From Loktanella sp. 5RATIMAR09 (GTDB lineage: Bacteria > Pseudomonadota > Alphaproteobacteria > Rhodobacterales > Rhodobacteraceae), in the NCBI RefSeq assembly GCF_001419985.1, contig NZ_LJAL01000006.1:147153-211152 (forward strand): 64,000 nucleotides of DNA. The letters run 5' to 3'. Of the stretch, positions 38,991 to 46,691 are shown in pieces (the first letter of the stretch is position 1; each line of letters starts with the position of its first letter). The position numbers and the translations under genes were made by a program. Under the pieces are notes generated by a model that saw only the letters and a program-made list of their open reading frames with translations, had not been told where the DNA came from and did not search any database.

Positions 38991-40477
38991 TGTCGAATCA
39001 ATCACTGGGAAACCGGGTTCAAACGGAATTGAAGCAGGCCGTGCTAAGTGGCCTGCTTCCTGATTCTGACCATGAAAAAGCGGAACTGCTGCTGGAGCGC
39101 CTGCAAAAGCCGGTGCGCCTGGCCATTCTTGGCATGCCTGAATCCGGCAAATCCAGATTGCTGAACTTGCTCGTGGGCGCAGATGTGATCCCACAGGGCG
39201 TGCATCTGCCAACGATGCAACTGGTTTATGGCGAGAATGAAAAATCGGTCTGCACGCTCGCTGATGGATCCAAAGAAGAATTCAATGCCGTCGATGCCGA
39301 TATGATCGCAGGCCTGTCCCCGGTTTTTGTTGAAATGCAAATGCCTCTGCCCGCCCTGAACAAGATTTCGGTTCTGGAAGTCGTGGCCCCCAATGACACG
39401 AACGCCGTGCACCGTGCGTCGCAGTGGGCCTCCAAGCGCACGGACGTTGCACTTTGGTGCACGCGCGGCTTTACCGAGCCTGAACAACGCATTTGGGCCA
39501 CGATGCCTGACCTGATCAAGGATCACGCGTTCTGCATGGTCACGCATGCCGATTTTCTCAAAGCGCAAGGGCTCTACGAGGCCGCGGTCGGCGCAATCTC
39601 TGCCGCTGCAGGGGATGAGTTCAATGCGGTACTTGCAATCGCCACGAACCAGGCACTTTCAGCGCGGCGTGCGGATGGCAGTGTCGACAAGGATGTCATG
39701 CGCGAAAGCGGTGGTTCTGCCCTCATCTCGGCTGTGCTGAAACAGGTAGAGCACGGCCGCCAGTCCGCAGTGGATCAGGCTGATATCCTGCTGCACCAGT
39801 ATGCCGATCTGCTGGCCCCCTTAAAAGATGCTCCTGTTTCGCCAGACGTGAGCACACCACCAGAGCCTACACCAACACCGGAAACAGTGGCCGCCAAAGA
39901 GCCTGCCGCGCCAGTTGCTGTTCCCGAGACGGCACAAGCAGAAGCACCAAAACCGGCCGCAGGCCTGTCTGAAACAAAGCCAGCCACACGAGACGCGATT
40001 TCACGACTGCGCGAGATCGCCGCGCGCAAGAACGTATCCCGCGACCTCGCATTCGAAGAAGCCGCAAAACCTTCGGAAACGCCCGCAACAGAACCAGAAC
40101 CTGAACCTGAGGCGCAGCCATCTGTCGATGCTGCGGCCGAACCGTTGCACCCCGCCACGCGCGACGCCTATGAGCATGTCATCAGCTACCTCGAGGCACG
40201 CGGGGCAGAACTTGCATCTGTATTGGAGGAACAAGGTCAGGATGGACCTGTCAAAGTCATGACAATGGCTGTGGACCAGATCCAGTGGCTATGTGACTAT
40301 CTGAACGAAAACGGTGATGCCTCGGACGTATCACTGCAACGCACCCGCGACACCGCTTTCGATGCCGCAGACATGGTACAATTGATGCAGATGGAAAAAC
40401 AAGGAACAGCGGCCCTTGAAGCGATAAGCCTGATGCTCCAGATTAAGCGTGAGCTACAGGCTGACCTGGCTGCGTAA
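38990..40477 (+). CDS. P-loop GTPase-like protein with Pro-rich linker (dynamin-superfamily-like)
   Basis: The 495-residue protein has a P-loop GMPESGKS at 48-55 within a short GTPase-like domain (about 40-260). The later motifs are poor: the DxxG region reads VAPND and the NKxD region reads THAD, so nucleotide hydrolysis may be weak. Residues 275-385 are rich in Pro, Ala and Glu. The C-terminal 110 residues are helical (VISYLEARGAELASVLEEQG, then EAISLMLQIKRE). It is translationally coupled to the phosphatase gene and is probably a target or scaffold of that system. Confidence 0.82.
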   Translation: MSNQSLGNRVQTELKQAVLSGLLPDSDHEKAELLLERLQKPVRLAILGMPESGKSRLLNLLVGADVIPQGVHLPTMQLVYGENEKSVCTLADGSKEEFNAVDADMIAGLSPVFVEMQMPLPALNKISVLEVVAPNDTNAVHRASQWASKRTDVALWCTRGFTEPEQRIWATMPDLIKDHAFCMVTHADFLKAQGLYEAAVGAISAAAGDEFNAVLAIATNQALSARRADGSVDKDVMRESGGSALISAVLKQVEHGRQSAVDQADILLHQYADLLAPLKDAPVSPDVSTPPEPTPTPETVAAKEPAAPVAVPETAQAEAPKPAAGLSETKPATRDAISRLREIAARKNVSRDLAFEEAAKPSETPATEPEPEPEAQPSVDAAAEPLHPATRDAYEHVISYLEARGAELASVLEEQGQDGPVKVMTMAVDQIQWLCDYLNENGDASDVSLQRTRDTAFDAADMVQLMQMEKQGTAALEAISLMLQIKRELQADLAA

Positions 40478-40521
40478 CCTGCGTTGTTGCTTGGTAAAAA
40501 TTTAAGCAAGCCGCCATACTT

Positions 40522-40550
40522 TTGCCGCGCGGATCTGTTTCCATTATGGC
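40522..40550 (+). promoter_or_regulatory. Weak candidate internal promoter before the dynamin-like gene
   Basis: TTGCCG (40522-40527) and TATGGC (40545-40550) have a 17-base spacer in the only sizeable gap (160 bases) inside the cluster's first part. A TTGCTT/AAGCAA inverted repeat (40487-40509) lies just after the preceding gene. Either could set a different expression level for the second half of the cluster. Confidence 0.28.
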
Positions 40551-40637
40551 AATAAAGATGGTGCTTTTCTTGCTATTTAGCGACGAGCGGGACCACAGGA
40601 CGCCGTGGTTTTATGAATGTGTTAAGGACGGACAAGG

Positions 40638-42725
40638 ATGAAGATGGAAGAGGTCGCAAATGGGGATGGTCTTGCAATCCCGCCGGAGCAACTCCCCTTC
40701 ATGCGCCTTGGGCTGGAGAAGCTGGACCGTTTCCACGACGAAGTCGTCGATCTGGAGGCAACGCTGGGCGATGTCGTAAAGCTTGGCGGCCAGGATGCAG
40801 AAAAGAAAGCCTCTAAGCTTATCAAGCAGTTACGCGCTTTTGAACCAAGCATCACGATGATTGGTCAGATCAAATCGGGCAAGACGTCTTTGGTAAATGC
40901 CATGGTTGGCCGGCCCGATCTTTTGCCGGCGGATGTGAACCCGTGGACATCTGTTGTCACCTCGCTTCACCTCAACGCGCCTTTGCCCGATGATGCGCCA
41001 ACGGCAACCTTTCAGTTTTTCAGCCAGGGAGAGTGGGATCACCTTGTCGAAAACGGTGGCCGAATCGGCGAATTGTCGGAACGCGCCGGTGCGGACGACG
41101 AACTTGAGAAAGTACGTCAACAAATTGCCGAAATGCGTGAAAAGACAAGGCAACGCCTGGGTCGTAAGTTCGAACTGCTGTTGGGACAAAAACACAGTTA
41201 CGCCGAGTTGAGCGACGAACTGGTCCAGCGCTATGTCTGTATGGGCGACGATTTCGAAGATCTCGAAGAAGAAGACCAGCAGGGCCGCTTTGCAGATATC
41301 ACAAAATCTGCTGACTTGTATCTGAGCGCGGACGCGATCCCGATGTCGATCTGCCTGCGCGACACGCCCGGCGTGAATGATACATTCATGATGCGGGAAC
41401 AGATCACGATCAACGCCCTGCGTGACAGCCGTATCTGCGTCGTTGTTCTGTCCGCCCACCAGGCGCTGAGCTCGATGGATATGGGGCTGATCCGTCTGAT
41501 TTCGAACGTCAAGGCGCGCGAGGTCGTGATCTTTGTAAACAGGATCGACGAACTGTCCGACCCCGGCGCACAGGTTCCCGAAATCCGCGACAGCATTTTG
41601 CAAACGCTGGCCGATAACAACGGACCAGAGAACCCCGAGGTTATTTTCGGCAGCGCCTATTGGGCCAATATGGCCCTGTCAGAAGATCTTGATGACATCG
41701 TTGCCGACAGCGCCGAGGCCATGTTCAACTGGGCCGAGGCCGCGCTGAGTGCGGAAACCGCCAGCATGGAAACCAAAGAGCTTGTTTGGCATCTTTCCGG
41801 TATCCCAGAGCTATATCGCGCCCTGTCCGAGCGTATTTCAGAAGGCCCCGGCGCTGAAATCCTGTCCGCGTCTCGCAAGCGTGCCCTGAACCTTGTGGGC
41901 GGGGTGCGTGCGTCCAACGCTGTCGTGTCGATGCGTCTGGACGGGGACACCGTCGAGGTGATGTCGAGCGAAAAGCTTTCGGCGCACCTAGATCAGTTGG
42001 AAACCGCCAGCATGAAGACCCTTGACGAGCGGCTGGATATCGCTTTTTCACAATTCGGGTCGCGCGTTGATCAATCGCACAAACGTTTTCTGGATCGTGC
42101 TCTGGAATCGCTCCTGCAGCATCTGGAAACCAATGGCGAAGAAGAGATCTGGCAATACAGTCCGGATGGTCTGCGTATGCTGCTGCGCACCAGCTATCAG
42201 GTGATGCGGCGCAATGTGACGGCAAGTTGCCAAGACGTCTATGCCGCGGTTGCCGATGATCTTGCAGAGACTTATCGTTCTGCCTTCGGCGTCGATGTTG
42301 AAAACTTTACAATTACGCCGCCTGCCCCGCCGGAGATTCCGGCGCCTGTGTCACTGGGCCAAACCATTGCTTTGGACCTGCAAACATCATGGTGGAAGGG
42401 GTGGTGGAAGCGCCGCAAGGGCTACCGCGCCTTTGCAAGCGGATTTTACGACCTGATCGAAGCGGAAACAGCCCCTATCGTTGACGAGCTGAAGATACGG
42501 CAAGCCGATGACATCCGCGCCCGTGCGCAGGCAGAACTGCGCGAATTCCACGCCGAACAACGCGCAATACTTGAGGACATCAGCAGCAAATCAGAGATCG
42601 CCATTGACGATTTGGAAGACATTTTTGGTATTACTGCCCAGCAGGAACGTGATGAGCTCTTCGACTATATTTTCGAAGAGCTGAGCGAAACGAAACCTCT
42701 GCTGGCAGTGGGAGTTGATAAATGA
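40638..42725 (+). CDS. Dynamin-family large GTPase
   Basis: The 695-residue protein has a large GTPase domain with P-loop GQIKSGKT (76-83), DTPG (242-245) and NRID (301-304), all intact. A charged helical insertion sits at about 130-215. The second half is helical, as in dynamin stalks, and has a Trp/Lys/Arg patch (WWKGWWKRRKGYR) near 577-590 that could contact membrane. No membrane-spanning segment is clear. Dynamin-like proteins remodel or tether membranes using GTP. The start may be ATG 40638 or ATG 40644. It overlaps the next GTPase gene by 4 bases. Confidence 0.9.
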   Translation: MKMEEVANGDGLAIPPEQLPFMRLGLEKLDRFHDEVVDLEATLGDVVKLGGQDAEKKASKLIKQLRAFEPSITMIGQIKSGKTSLVNAMVGRPDLLPADVNPWTSVVTSLHLNAPLPDDAPTATFQFFSQGEWDHLVENGGRIGELSERAGADDELEKVRQQIAEMREKTRQRLGRKFELLLGQKHSYAELSDELVQRYVCMGDDFEDLEEEDQQGRFADITKSADLYLSADAIPMSICLRDTPGVNDTFMMREQITINALRDSRICVVVLSAHQALSSMDMGLIRLISNVKAREVVIFVNRIDELSDPGAQVPEIRDSILQTLADNNGPENPEVIFGSAYWANMALSEDLDDIVADSAEAMFNWAEAALSAETASMETKELVWHLSGIPELYRALSERISEGPGAEILSASRKRALNLVGGVRASNAVVSMRLDGDTVEVMSSEKLSAHLDQLETASMKTLDERLDIAFSQFGSRVDQSHKRFLDRALESLLQHLETNGEEEIWQYSPDGLRMLLRTSYQVMRRNVTASCQDVYAAVADDLAETYRSAFGVDVENFTITPPAPPEIPAPVSLGQTIALDLQTSWWKGWWKRRKGYRAFASGFYDLIEAETAPIVDELKIRQADDIRARAQAELREFHAEQRAILEDISSKSEIAIDDLEDIFGITAQQERDELFDYIFEELSETKPLLAVGVDK

Positions 42726-43609
42726 GTGTTGGTGAAACAAGTTCAGGCGGACGCCGCAAACCGCGTATCGCGCTGATGGGTGAATTCAGTGCAGGAAAAA
42801 GCACGCTCTCTAACCTTCTGATGGGTCAGCGCCCGTTGCCGGAAAAAGTGACCGCGACGCGTTTGTCACCTGTCTGGATTTCGCATGGCACCCGCGCGCC
42901 CTACCGTGTTGATGTCGATGGATCAAAAGAACCTGTCACGCTCGCTGATCTGGAAAGCATCCCTGTCGAGCAAACCCGCAATATCCGCCTTTTTCTGGAA
43001 GCCGACATTCTGGAAGTCTGTGATTTGATCGACTTTCCAGGTATTTCGGACCCCAATATGTCATCCTCTGTGTGGGAACGCATGTTGCCCGAAGTGGACG
43101 CCGTAATCTGGTGCACCCATGCCACCCAAGCCTGGCGCCAGTCCGAAGCCGCTGTTTGGGAAGATATGCCGCAGGCCGTGCGCGAAAATTCCATCCTGCT
43201 GATCACGCGGTTTGACAAGCTGAACACCGAAAAAGACCGAAGCCGGGTGATCAAACGCGTCTCACGCGAAACCAAAGGACAGTTCGGTGCGATTTTCCCT
43301 GTCTCGCTCTTGCAGGCCATTCAAGCGGGCGAAGATTATGACCTGTGGGATGCCAGTGGCGCGGGGCCTTTCACCGCCCATCTGATCGATGTGATCGAGC
43401 GGCTGACAGCGCTCGCCGCACGCACTGAACTGCCCCTCTATAACATGGATAGCCTTAGCGACATTCCTGCGCCCGCGTCTGCGCCGGTCCTGCCACGCCG
43501 TGTTCAGCGTGCACCTGACAGCGGCCGTTCAGCGCGGGATCGCGCACCGACCGAACCCGCAACCGACGACCCGTTATCTTCTGTCGACCGGATCTTGCGT
43601 TCATCGTAA
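42722..43609 (+). CDS. Small dynamin-like GTPase
   Basis: The 295-residue protein is mostly a GTPase domain, with P-loop GEFSAGKS (20-27), DFPG (104-107) and TRFDK (162-166) as the G4 equivalent. The GEFSAGKST form is typical of bacterial dynamin-like and GBP-type GTPases. A Pro/Arg-rich tail (about 245-295) follows. Because its ATGA overlaps the large dynamin gene, the two are probably made in similar amounts and may act as a pair, as paired bacterial dynamins do. Confidence 0.88.
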   Translation: MSVGETSSGGRRKPRIALMGEFSAGKSTLSNLLMGQRPLPEKVTATRLSPVWISHGTRAPYRVDVDGSKEPVTLADLESIPVEQTRNIRLFLEADILEVCDLIDFPGISDPNMSSSVWERMLPEVDAVIWCTHATQAWRQSEAAVWEDMPQAVRENSILLITRFDKLNTEKDRSRVIKRVSRETKGQFGAIFPVSLLQAIQAGEDYDLWDASGAGPFTAHLIDVIERLTALAARTELPLYNMDSLSDIPAPASAPVLPRRVQRAPDSGRSARDRAPTEPATDDPLSSVDRILRSS

Positions 43610-43692
43610 TGCGGCGCGATTGTCTGCAGCCCTTCCACAATCCGCACATTTGCCGTAGTCATGGCAATGCGTAGTCAGGAAGCGAGCTGCAG

Positions 43693-44055
43693 ATGGTTGT
43701 TGATGAGTTAGATGCCTTGCGTGAGAGATTTGAAGGCTGCACTGCGCTTGCCTTTGCAGATCTCTCGACAAAAATGATCCTCGTGACGGACTCACATTCA
43801 AATTTGCGTCGTGAGGCGCTTGATGCCCTGTGCGAAGAAGCTGCATTATTGCTGGGTGCAAATGGCAAACCGGCATTGGCGGACAAAACAAGCGGGATGG
43901 CGTCTGTTGCGAGTACGTCGCAGTTGCGCGTCTTTTTGCGCGCGGAACATGAGCCGAATGATGTTCTTTGTTGTATCTGCGGCCCAAAGATGGATGCAGA
44001 TAAGTTTGTTGCTGACGCTTGCGCATGCCTTGACCGCATCAGTAGCGGTGAATGA
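43693..44055 (+). CDS. Roadblock/LC7-like small protein
   Basis: The 120-residue protein has a predicted helix-strand-strand-helix-strand-strand-strand-helix order, which is the Roadblock/LC7 topology. Strands fall at CTALAFADL, KMILVTDS, GMASVASTS, QLRVFLRAE and DVLCCICGP, with a helix over RREALDALCEEAALLL. In bacteria such proteins (for example MglB) regulate small GTPases. Its place right after three GTPase genes supports that reading. The assignment rests on my topology reading, not on a search, so it is tentative. Confidence 0.7.
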   Translation: MVVDELDALRERFEGCTALAFADLSTKMILVTDSHSNLRREALDALCEEAALLLGANGKPALADKTSGMASVASTSQLRVFLRAEHEPNDVLCCICGPKMDADKFVADACACLDRISSGE

Positions 44056-44086
44056 AAACACGTAACAAAGAGCTGGAAACAGGCGT

Positions 44087-44869
44087 ATGAGCGAATTGAA
44101 CGCTTTGGCACAAAAACTTGCTGTTTTGTCTGCGCGGGACGTCGTGGATCAAACTGGCGCGCGCATGATTTCGGAGGGTGGCTTGCCATCGCCACTGGCC
44201 GCGATCCTGCGCGAGGTTGACGATACCGTGCTTGAGCGCTGCCTTGCTTTTCGCTGTGGCGACACAACCGTCCGGATTATTGCAGCAGGGCGCCGTATGC
44301 GCGGAATCCTGAGCGTTTCGCCAAAATCAGATGCGGATGTCATCGGTCAGGTCTTGTCGCGCGAAGATCCCGATGTCGTTCAAGCTGCGCATGATCTTTT
44401 GCAAACACTCTGCGGCAACGCCGAAAACATGACAGTGCGCAGCCTGCCTTCCGAACCCTTTGGAAACAGCGGCGAACGCGGCATTTCCGCGCTTGGGCTG
44501 GCCGAACTCTGGGACGTCGCACTGGCCGAAGCGGACAGCACCCCCAAGCCACCTATGGAACAATTCCTGACGGTGAACGCCCCTGCGTTTTCATCCGTAC
44601 TCCACATCTACAACGGCGAGATCGTTACAAAAGAGGGTGATTTCGCAGCGTTACAGGCCATTTGGAGCACGCAGGTCGAAGCATTCCGCGAAGCGCACAG
44701 GAAAACGCTGCGCGGCGAAGAAGCGGCACAGTTAATCTGTCTGGATGGTGCCTTTGATAATGGCAATTCCGCTGCCCTTGCACTCTACGAAAACCATGTC
44801 GCATTGATCGCATATGAAGCAGAACGCTTTGGGGCAATGCAGGCGTCCTGGCAACGGATATTCGCGTAA
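44087..44869 (+). CDS. Hypothetical protein of the kinase/GTPase cluster, 260 aa
   Basis: I do not recognise this 260-residue soluble protein. The first 120 residues are helical with a central strand pair (LAFRCGDTTVRIIAAGRRMRGILSV). The C-terminal 100 contain VLHIYNGEIV and a Trp-ending helix. It has no signal peptide, membrane segment or catalytic motif that I can see. It lies 31 bases after the Roadblock-like gene, and its stop overlaps the start of the hydrolase gene (TAATG). Its position suggests a partner of the Roadblock-like protein or the GTPases. Confidence 0.75.
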   Translation: MSELNALAQKLAVLSARDVVDQTGARMISEGGLPSPLAAILREVDDTVLERCLAFRCGDTTVRIIAAGRRMRGILSVSPKSDADVIGQVLSREDPDVVQAAHDLLQTLCGNAENMTVRSLPSEPFGNSGERGISALGLAELWDVALAEADSTPKPPMEQFLTVNAPAFSSVLHIYNGEIVTKEGDFAALQAIWSTQVEAFREAHRKTLRGEEAAQLICLDGAFDNGNSAALALYENHVALIAYEAERFGAMQASWQRIFA

Positions 44870-45786
44870 TGCATCCCGCAGCCGCAGCAGCCCCCGCAGC
44901 GCCATATTTCTTGGACGGTTTTGAAGAGCGCACCCTTGCCACGCCCGAGGGCGATATCTTTTACCGCATCGCCGGTAACGGACCGCCACTGGTGCTATTG
45001 CATGGCTATCCCCAAACCTCTGCCATGTGGCACGCGGTAGCACCTGTTCTGGCGGAGACCTATCAAGTCATCTGCCCTGACTTGCGGGGCTATGGCCGGT
45101 CGTTGAAACCGGTCACAGACGCGACGCACAGCCCTTACGCCAAACGTGCGATGGGTGGCGATGTTCTGGCGCTGATGGACCATTTGGGACATGACCGCTT
45201 TCTGGTAGGCGCGCATGATCGCGGGGGTCGCGTCGCCCATCGTTTGGCTGCGGACCATCCTGAACGGGTGATTGCACTTTCCGTCCTTGATATCGCGCCC
45301 ACGCGCGAGATGTATCGCGACGGCGGCAGCCCCTTCGCGCATACCTATTGGCATTGGTACTGGCTGACACTGCCACATCCGTTTCCGGAAAATCTCATTG
45401 GTGCTGATCCCGCATTTTTCTGGCTCAAGAAATGCGGTGCGGGTTCTGCGGGTCTGACCCCTTTCGTGCAGCAGGCGCTGGATGAATACCTGACCTGTTT
45501 CGCGAAACCCGAGGCGATCCACGGTGCCTGCGAGGATTACCGCGCCGCGGCAACCATCGACATCGCGCATGATGATGCCGACCCGGCCAAGCTGCAAATG
45601 CCGCTCTTGGCGCTCTGGGGAAAGGACGGTGCGATTGAGGCGCATTTTGACTGTCTCGCCCTTTGGCAAGAGCGGGCGGCGAACGTGCGTGGCTGGTCCT
45701 TGCCTGGCGGTCATTATCTGGCCGAGCAACACCCCGATAAAGTGCTTGAGGCTTGGCTGCCCTTCTTTGCCGAAGCGCAGGCCTAG
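44869..45786 (+). CDS. Alpha/beta hydrolase, fluoroacetate-dehalogenase-like
   Basis: The 305-residue alpha/beta hydrolase has the haloacetate dehalogenase signature. Asp117 in HDRGGR is the nucleophile, with Arg118 and Arg121 for the carboxylate. WHW (161-163) and the Tyr of CEDYRAAAT fit the halide pocket, and the base His is in GGHYLAE. The oxyanion HGYPQT motif lies at 45-50. It may split carbon-halogen bonds of short acids; halide specificity cannot be read. It is translationally coupled to the kinase/GTPase cluster by a one-base overlap, although it has no obvious link to it. The stop overlaps a convergent gene by 4 bases. Confidence 0.85.
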   Translation: MHPAAAAAPAAPYFLDGFEERTLATPEGDIFYRIAGNGPPLVLLHGYPQTSAMWHAVAPVLAETYQVICPDLRGYGRSLKPVTDATHSPYAKRAMGGDVLALMDHLGHDRFLVGAHDRGGRVAHRLAADHPERVIALSVLDIAPTREMYRDGGSPFAHTYWHWYWLTLPHPFPENLIGADPAFFWLKKCGAGSAGLTPFVQQALDEYLTCFAKPEAIHGACEDYRAAATIDIAHDDADPAKLQMPLLALWGKDGAIEAHFDCLALWQERAANVRGWSLPGGHYLAEQHPDKVLEAWLPFFAEAQA

Positions 45787-46682
45787 GTCAGCCGCGCTGG
45801 AAAGCCCTCCGCCCGCAAATCGGTGTCGAGCAGGTCTTCCAGCAGTTTCACAATCATTGGCGATTGTGCGTCACCGCCATAGGCCGCGCGTGCCGCAACG
45901 TAGGTTTGTTCGGTCGCTGCCGCCAGATCAAGTGGCACCTCGAATTCACGGCCAAAGCCCATTGCAAACCCCAGATCCTTCAGCGCCAGATCAATATTGA
46001 AAGCCACGTCATAAGATCCGTTAAGCACCAGCGCGCCTTCGGTTTCATGCACGAATGACGTGCCGGACGACGCCTTGATCGCATGCCACGCCTGCGCAAG
46101 ATCAAGTCCACCGCGTTTCGCCAGCATCAACGCCTCACCGCAAGCTTTGAGATGGATAAAGGCCAGCATATTGGTGATGACCTTGATGATCGATGCCGAT
46201 CCAAGCGGGCCCATGTGGAACACCTGATTGCCCATGGCCTTGAGTGCGGGCAAATGGGTGTCAAACAGGTCCTTGTCGCCACCGGCCAGCATGGTGATGT
46301 TGCCTTGCGCGGCCAGATGCACCCCCCCCGTGACAGGCAGTTCCATCATCCGCACATCATGCAATGCCGCTTTCCCCGCAAAGGCCAAGACCTCATCGCG
46401 GCCCAAAGTCGACATTTCGATCCAATGCGCGCCCTCTTGCATTTCGGGAAGCATCTGCGCCGCGACCGCCTCGGATACGGCGGGGGATGGCAGACAGGTG
46501 ATCACGTGATCGACCGAACCTGCGAGTTCGGCGGGGCTGTCGGCCCATTTGGCGCCCAAGGCAATTGCGGGTTCTGCCGCGGCATGATTGATGTCCGTGA
46601 CGGTCACATCCATGCCCGCGCGCAGCAAACAGGCCGTGCAATTTGCCCCAAGATTGCCTTGGCCGATATATCCGTAGTGCAT
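45783..46682 (-). CDS. 3-hydroxyisobutyrate-dehydrogenase-family NAD(P)-dependent oxidoreductase
   Basis: The 299-residue beta-hydroxyacid dehydrogenase starts YGYIGQGNLGANCTACLLRAG (Rossmann loop GxGxxG). It has the substrate loop ELPVTGGVHLAAQG and the catalytic Lys in GSASIIKVITNML. The substrate is unknown. It lies 9 bases after the MttB-family gene and is co-transcribed with it, so it may oxidise a product of demethylation or a related hydroxyacid. Confidence 0.88.
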   Translation of the reverse strand: MHYGYIGQGNLGANCTACLLRAGMDVTVTDINHAAAEPAIALGAKWADSPAELAGSVDHVITCLPSPAVSEAVAAQMLPEMQEGAHWIEMSTLGRDEVLAFAGKAALHDVRMMELPVTGGVHLAAQGNITMLAGGDKDLFDTHLPALKAMGNQVFHMGPLGSASIIKVITNMLAFIHLKACGEALMLAKRGGLDLAQAWHAIKASSGTSFVHETEGALVLNGSYDVAFNIDLALKDLGFAMGFGREFEVPLDLAAATEQTYVAARAAYGGDAQSPMIVKLLEDLLDTDLRAEGFPARLT

Positions 46683-46691
46683 GGGTGCCCC

